Below, in pieces: positions 60,080 through 64,000 of a stretch of 64,000 nt of DNA. Below the pieces are notes generated by a model that saw nothing but the letters and a program-made list of their open reading frames with translations, was not told the origin of the DNA and did no database searches. The DNA comes from a bacterium (Candidatus Blackallbacteria) CG13_big_fil_rev_8_21_14_2_50_49_14 (GTDB lineage: Bacteria; Cyanobacteriota; Sericytochromatia; UBA7694): assembly GCA_002783405.1 (NCBI GenBank), contig PFGG01000064.1, positions 124,001 to 188,000 on the forward strand, read 5' to 3'. Both the position numbers and the translations under genes were made by a program. Each line of letters begins with the position of its first letter. Positions within the stretch are counted from its first letter, which is position 1.

Positions 60080-62327
60080 GCGTGATTTCTTTGAGCCATT
60101 GCTTGAAGGTTTGTGGGCCTTGGGGGTTATTAAACAGCAGGGGCTGTCCTGCCAGAATCCGCTCGGAAAGATCTTTGCGAAAACTGGGTTCACAGGCAAT
60201 TTTAACGGCTTGTTCTGCGAAACTATCAGCCGTTTGCGTGACCAGTTCAGGGAGATCAAGCAGGTGGTAGAGGCCTGCTCCACTGCGCCCTCTTAACCAG
60301 GGACTGGCCCAGGTAACCATCGGCGTACCCGTTGCCAGACTGAGAAAATGCGTGCTGCCGCCTCCAAAAGGGTGGGCATCGAGGATGACTTCAGCGGTTG
60401 TGAGCAAACTGAAAAATTCACGTTTGGGTGCCCAGGGCAAAAATCGGATGCGCTCAGCCAAGGGCCCCAAGCTTGCTTGAAAGCGTTTGCGCAAAGCTTC
60501 GTGCAAGTGGGTGGCCTGGAATTTGAAAAAGCAAATCTCTGCCAGTGGGTCATTTTCAAGCATGAGCTGAAAAGCCTTGTCCATCAAAGGATGAATCTTA
60601 AACAGGGTCATTGGGCAAAGGTAAATATGTTTGTCTTCAGGCAGACCCAGTTCTGTTCGGCTGAGCAGATCGACAGGAAGATCGGGTTGAGCATAGCAGA
60701 CCGGCAAACCTGGAAGTGTCACCAGTGTTTCGCTGTAATGGGCCTGGGCTTCTTCCAATTCCATGGGTTGATTCGAAATAAAATAATCCAGGGTGGGAAT
60801 GCCTGTGGTCACCGGATGTCCGGGCAAGACCGCCTGAACGGGAGCCAGGCGGGTAAAGGCCATGAAATAGCTAAAGGGTTCCATACCAATTTCAGGATAA
60901 ATCAAGGCATCCAAATGCAAATCGGCGATCTGTTGGCGGGCCTGCGCGAGATCACGCGGCAGTCGCAGGGTTTGTTTGGCGTGGTGGCTCAAGGCGTCTG
61001 TAGAGGCATCGCTGGGATTACCCGGCGCCAAAAGCAGAAAGACTTCAAAGTTTTCAGGCTCCAGACCCAGAATATGTTGGCTGTAATAATGGCAGATACT
61101 GTGATTGTAAAAGAAACCCGAAAGGAAACCGATGCGTTTGCATTTGCTTTGGGGCGGTGGAGTCTGGGGGGCAAGGCTTTCAGGTAGCAGGGGGCGATAA
61201 AGCGCGGCGATCTGAATTTGCAGTTCGCGATCATTGAAGCCCTGATAGGCCAGGTAAAAATTGCCTTGTCCAATTTCGCGCAGGGGGTCTTCGATTTTGA
61301 GTTCTGTCCCAGCCAATTCGGCGAGCTGTGTGACGACTCGTTCTCGCCAGGTTTGAGCCTCGGCAAGACTGAAATAAACAGGCGGGGCCAAGGTGGCCAG
61401 GCGGATACGTTGGGCATCGCTGGGAGCGGCTGCCTGAACGGCCTCAAAGCAGGCCAGGGCTTCTTCGATTCGCCCCTGTTCTTTGTAAAGATTGCCTAAA
61501 TTATTGCGGGCCTCGTGGTAATCGCTTTGCAGATTCAGGGCTTGTTCAAAGGCCTGAATCGCTTCTTCCCATTTGCCCAGCGCTTGCAGGGTGGCTCCCA
61601 AACTGCGCCACAGGGTGGCATCCTGGGGGATTCTTTCCAGGGCTTGGCGCAACCAATAGGCTGAGGCTTCAAGTTCACCCAATTGTTGGCAAATACGGCC
61701 CAAACGGGCTTGGGCGGGGCTGGGGTCGGGTAAAGTCTGGGTGGCCTGCTGAAAGGCATATTCTGCAGCTGTGAGCTGGCCCAAGGCCTGACGCACATCG
61801 CCTAAATTCAGCCAGGCCAGGGCGTATCCGGGTTCCATGCCGACAGCCGCTTGAAAATGATCCGCTGCAGCTTCGTATTGCCCCAGGGCCTGCAAGGTGG
61901 CTCCATAATTATTGCGGGCGCGCAGGTGTTGGGGATGTTCGGCGACCAAAGGGGCAAAGAGCGCAGCCGCTTCGTTAAACATTTGCGCGTCTTTGAGGGC
62001 TGAGGCCAGATTGTAGCGGTGTGAAGGGTTATTGGGGGCTGATTCCAGAATTTTGCGATACCAGGGCAGAGCCTCAAGGGGTCTTCCCGCCATTTGCAGC
62101 GCAGCTCCCAAGAGCGGCATCAGTTCGTCTTGGGCTTGGGGGCCGTTTAATACTTTTTCAAGCAAGGGAATGGCTTCGCGATAGCGCTCCTGCTGGTAAT
62201 AGAGCTGTCCCAATAGGGCTTGGGCCTCTGAAACGGCTTGAATTTTCAAGAGGGTTTCTTCGGCTGCTTTTGAATTGCCACTTTCGAGTTCTTGCCAGGC
62301 GCGCTGGAGCAAGCGCTCAGTGCGCAT
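60066..62327 (-). CDS. TPR protein with O-GlcNAc-transferase-like (GT41) domain
   Basis: A 753-residue cytoplasmic protein. About nine TPR repeats occupy residues 1-330 (e.g. PLLGAALQMAGRPLEALPWY; WRSLGATLQALGKWEEAIQA). The C-terminal 370 residues are of the SPINDLY/OGT type: RIGFLSGFFYNHSICHYYS, YPEIGMEPFSY, an LDAHPFGGGSTHFLSLATGTP loop that binds UDP, and a late GRSGAGLY. It probably adds a sugar to Ser/Thr of proteins such as flagellin or pilin. The start overlaps the kmo end by 11 bases and the stop lies within the methyltransferase start, so it belongs to the kynurenine operon. Confidence 0.87.
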   Translation of the reverse strand: MRTERLLQRAWQELESGNSKAAEETLLKIQAVSEAQALLGQLYYQQERYREAIPLLEKVLNGPQAQDELMPLLGAALQMAGRPLEALPWYRKILESAPNNPSHRYNLASALKDAQMFNEAAALFAPLVAEHPQHLRARNNYGATLQALGQYEAAADHFQAAVGMEPGYALAWLNLGDVRQALGQLTAAEYAFQQATQTLPDPSPAQARLGRICQQLGELEASAYWLRQALERIPQDATLWRSLGATLQALGKWEEAIQAFEQALNLQSDYHEARNNLGNLYKEQGRIEEALACFEAVQAAAPSDAQRIRLATLAPPVYFSLAEAQTWRERVVTQLAELAGTELKIEDPLREIGQGNFYLAYQGFNDRELQIQIAALYRPLLPESLAPQTPPPQSKCKRIGFLSGFFYNHSICHYYSQHILGLEPENFEVFLLLAPGNPSDASTDALSHHAKQTLRLPRDLAQARQQIADLHLDALIYPEIGMEPFSYFMAFTRLAPVQAVLPGHPVTTGIPTLDYFISNQPMELEEAQAHYSETLVTLPGLPVCYAQPDLPVDLLSRTELGLPEDKHIYLCPMTLFKIHPLMDKAFQLMLENDPLAEICFFKFQATHLHEALRKRFQASLGPLAERIRFLPWAPKREFFSLLTTAEVILDAHPFGGGSTHFLSLATGTPMVTWASPWLRGRSGAGLYHLLDLPELVTQTADSFAEQAVKIACEPSFRKDLSERILAGQPLLFNNPQGPQTFKQWLKEITHAVD

Positions 62328-63702
62328 TTTCGCGTATCAGCCAGGGCAGAAGATCCGGCGCTTTCTGGTGATAGGCTTCAAGCAGGATTTCTGCTTTTTG
62401 CCAGTCGAGGGCTTCGGGGCTATTCAAGCCTTCACAGAGTTCGTGCAGAAGCTCCTGTTGGTATTTACCATGCAGTCGGGCCAAAGCATAGGGCACGCGG
62501 TGGAAACTGACCTGGGAATATTTGGGAATAAAGCGTTCGCCAAAGCGTTGTTCCAGCAGCAAACTGACTTTTTTATGCAGCACAAAAACCGGATCATTGA
62601 CGGAATCGCGCATTTCGATAAAATTCTCGAGTGCCAAGGCGGCAATGGCATCGGCATCGGGTTTGCGTCTTTGGTGGTAGGCTTTGAAAATGGCTCCCCA
62701 ATCATTTGCCTCAGCCTGCATCACTTCTTTGAGGACCGTACAGTCTTCAAAGGCGCAGTTCATGCCCTGGCCAAAAAAGGGCACGATCGCATGGGCGGCA
62801 TCTCCCAAGAGCAGAAGTTCACTGCCACTGTACCAGGGAGAAAGATGAATCGTGGCCAAGGCCCCGGTGGGGTTCTCAAAAAATTCACTTTCAAGATTTT
62901 CCAAAAGCGGAACGGCATCGCTGAATTCGCTTTCAAAAAAGCTTCTGACCTGAGCGGGAGTTTGCAATTGCTCGAAACTTTGTGGGCCCTCAAAGGGGTA
63001 AAACAGGGTGCAAGTAAAACTGCCATCGGGATTGGGCAGGGCAATCAGCATAAACGTGCTGCGCGGCCAGATATGCAAGGCATGGGCCTCCATGCGAAAC
63101 CCACCTGCTTCGGTGGGGGGGATGGTGAGCTCTTTATAGCCATACTCCAAATAGTTTTGAGCATAGTTGACGCCGACACGATCCACCAGGGATTTGCGCA
63201 AAGCCGAACCCGCCCCATCGGCGCCCAAGACTGGGCCTTCGGCGTGAAAGGCATAATGGCTTTGATCGATTTGATCTTCAAAATGCACACTGTGGTTGGC
63301 AAAATCATAGCCTGTACAGCGTTGATCGAAATGAATCTGAATTTTACCTGTTTCTTCAGCTGCACTGATCAGGGTTTCATTCAAGGCTGCGCGTGAAATG
63401 GAGTGGATCACTTCGCCGGTCTGGCCATAGGCTTGAAAATTCAAGTTTCCCTGACGATCATGAACCATGCGTCCGCGCATGGGAATCGCATCTTTCATCA
63501 CCGCTGCTTTTAGCCCCACTTCTTCCAGGGCGTGAATTCCGCGTGCAGACAGGGCCAAATTGATCGACCGGCCTGCTCCCTGGGGCACTTTGCGCATATC
63601 TGAGCGACGTTCAAACAGCCTGACCTTATGACCGGCCTGGGCCATAAATAAACTGAGCAGGGTTCCGCTTAATCCAGAGCCCACGAGGGTAAGTTCTTGC
63701 AT
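62317..63702 (-). CDS. kmo: Kynurenine 3-monooxygenase
   Basis: A 461-residue FAD-dependent hydroxylase that turns L-kynurenine into 3-hydroxykynurenine with NADPH and O2, part of tryptophan breakdown towards quinolinate/NAD. Motifs: VGSGLSGTLLSLFMAQAGHKVRLFE (G8-x-G-x-x-G), RSINLALSARG typical of KMO, ADGAGSALR (D-G motif) and LLGDAAHAIVPFFGQGMNCAFEDC (the G-D-x-A-H-x-x-x-P of FAD monooxygenases). The C-terminal helix region (VPYALARLHGKYQQELLHEL) is shorter than the eukaryotic membrane anchor. It follows kynU by 3 bases and overlaps the OGT gene. Confidence 0.93.
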   Translation of the reverse strand: MQELTLVGSGLSGTLLSLFMAQAGHKVRLFERRSDMRKVPQGAGRSINLALSARGIHALEEVGLKAAVMKDAIPMRGRMVHDRQGNLNFQAYGQTGEVIHSISRAALNETLISAAEETGKIQIHFDQRCTGYDFANHSVHFEDQIDQSHYAFHAEGPVLGADGAGSALRKSLVDRVGVNYAQNYLEYGYKELTIPPTEAGGFRMEAHALHIWPRSTFMLIALPNPDGSFTCTLFYPFEGPQSFEQLQTPAQVRSFFESEFSDAVPLLENLESEFFENPTGALATIHLSPWYSGSELLLLGDAAHAIVPFFGQGMNCAFEDCTVLKEVMQAEANDWGAIFKAYHQRRKPDADAIAALALENFIEMRDSVNDPVFVLHKKVSLLLEQRFGERFIPKYSQVSFHRVPYALARLHGKYQQELLHELCEGLNSPEALDWQKAEILLEAYHQKAPDLLPWLIRENAH

Positions 63703-63705
63703 GGT

Positions 63706-64000
63706 TTACAATGCCTTTCTGAGCGCTTCAACAGTCTGAAAAACATCACTGAAACTGTTATAAAAGGGAACCGGGGCCAAGCGTAGGATATCGGGTTCAC
63801 GCCAATCGGTGAGAATATCCTGGGCTTCAAGTTTTGCCTGGATGTTTTTTCCTGATGGAATTTTGAGTGAGATTTGACAGCCTCTTTGTGAGGGATCGGT
63901 AGGGGTGATTTGTTGAAACTGATTGCTTTTTAGTTCTTGCAGAAGAAATTCCAGAAAACCCGTTAATAAGCGGCTTTTGGCGCGCAGGCGTTCCATTCCC
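63706..64000 (-). CDS. kynU: Kynureninase, C-terminal part (5' end outside window)
   Basis: The last 97 residues of kynureninase, a PLP enzyme that cleaves kynurenine or 3-hydroxykynurenine to anthranilate derivatives and alanine. Visible features are ITPTDPSQRGCQISLKI, then a D-W-R-E-P-D-I-L-R-L-A-P segment, then VPFYNSFSDVFQTVEALRKAL. This R-G-C-Q-x-S-L and A-P-V-P-x-Y-N-S-F pattern is highly specific for KynU. The frame stays open past the window end. It lies three bases before kmo, so both are one operon. Confidence 0.9.
   Translation of the reverse strand, partial: GMERLRAKSRLLTGFLEFLLQELKSNQFQQITPTDPSQRGCQISLKIPSGKNIQAKLEAQDILTDWREPDILRLAPVPFYNSFSDVFQTVEALRKAL

Noticed and set aside
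62275-63396. 373-residue plus-strand frame opposite kmo
   Set aside because: Fully antisense to kmo, whose motifs are all present; composition is that of a shadow frame.

Overview
This is a bacterial chromosome segment of about 50% GC by eye, densely coded on both strands. Many genes are chained by 1-14 base overlaps (ATGA, TAATG and TGATG junctions), and Shine-Dalgarno sites of the AGGAGG type are easy to see. It contains about 60 protein-coding genes. I saw no rRNA, tRNA or CRISPR array. There are several lipoproteins with a lipobox, PilX-like and GspG-like proteins, TPR-rich glycosyltransferases, 2-oxoacid:ferredoxin oxidoreductase, a kynurenine pathway and an MGDG-synthase-type glycosyltransferase. 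This fits a free-living heterotroph of a little-studied phylum. A non-photosynthetic relative of Cyanobacteria (Sericytochromatia/Blackallbacteria type) is my low-confidence guess, from gene style only.

Layout. 1-4570: the end of a PilX-like pilus protein, then lipoprotein / HTH protein / lipoprotein. 4600-12540: a carboxyl-type methyltransferase coupled to a CBS-pair protein, a GspG-like membrane protein with a GNAT acetyltransferase, a glycosyltransferase-like protein, pyrroline-5-carboxylate dehydrogenase and an MscS channel. 12560-16500: an AT-richer accessory island on the minus strand. It holds two copies of a cassette [orphan toxin C-terminal module - immunity B - immunity A] with an Rpn-type PD-(D/E)XK nuclease gene between them. 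16536-30530: a Gly/Pro-tailed DUF3467-like protein, a NagB/PIG-L fusion, two phospholipase-D-like paralogues, a lipid kinase, a hemolysin-III protein, a small-membrane-protein operon ending in rlmI, an envelope operon (PLD lipoprotein, Vps62-like lipoprotein, DUF192, amidase), and rlmL-like with a helical protein. 30620-40785: minus-strand operons holding korAB with an SH3/TPR lipoprotein, PAS and alpha/beta-hydrolase genes, the MGDG-synthase-like enzyme, and SDR - methylmalonyl-CoA epimerase - DUF2807 lipoprotein. 40996-53030: a secreted Trp-repeat protein, a TIM-barrel pair, fabD with an aldehyde dehydrogenase, an EEP phosphatase/nuclease, a 1128-residue glycosyltransferase/TPR protein, and a LysM cell-wall hydrolase. 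53077-64000: an aldo/keto reductase, a 450-base AT-rich non-coding stretch, a GHMP kinase, a DUF885 peptidase, an exostosin-like glycosyltransferase with dut, and a tight kynU-kmo-OGT-methyltransferase operon running off the window end.

The most unusual part is the duplicated toxin/immunity island. Both toxin modules are 5'-truncated: one carries an in-frame stop where its sister has Glu, and the other starts inside a neighbour's terminator. All four immunity genes are intact. It looks like a store of orphan immunity genes left from a polymorphic-toxin locus. The toxin family is not one I recognise. Other features worth attention are the Trp-repeat secreted protein, the lipoprotein-HTH-lipoprotein operon, and the link between the kynurenine pathway and an O-GlcNAc-transferase-like enzyme.
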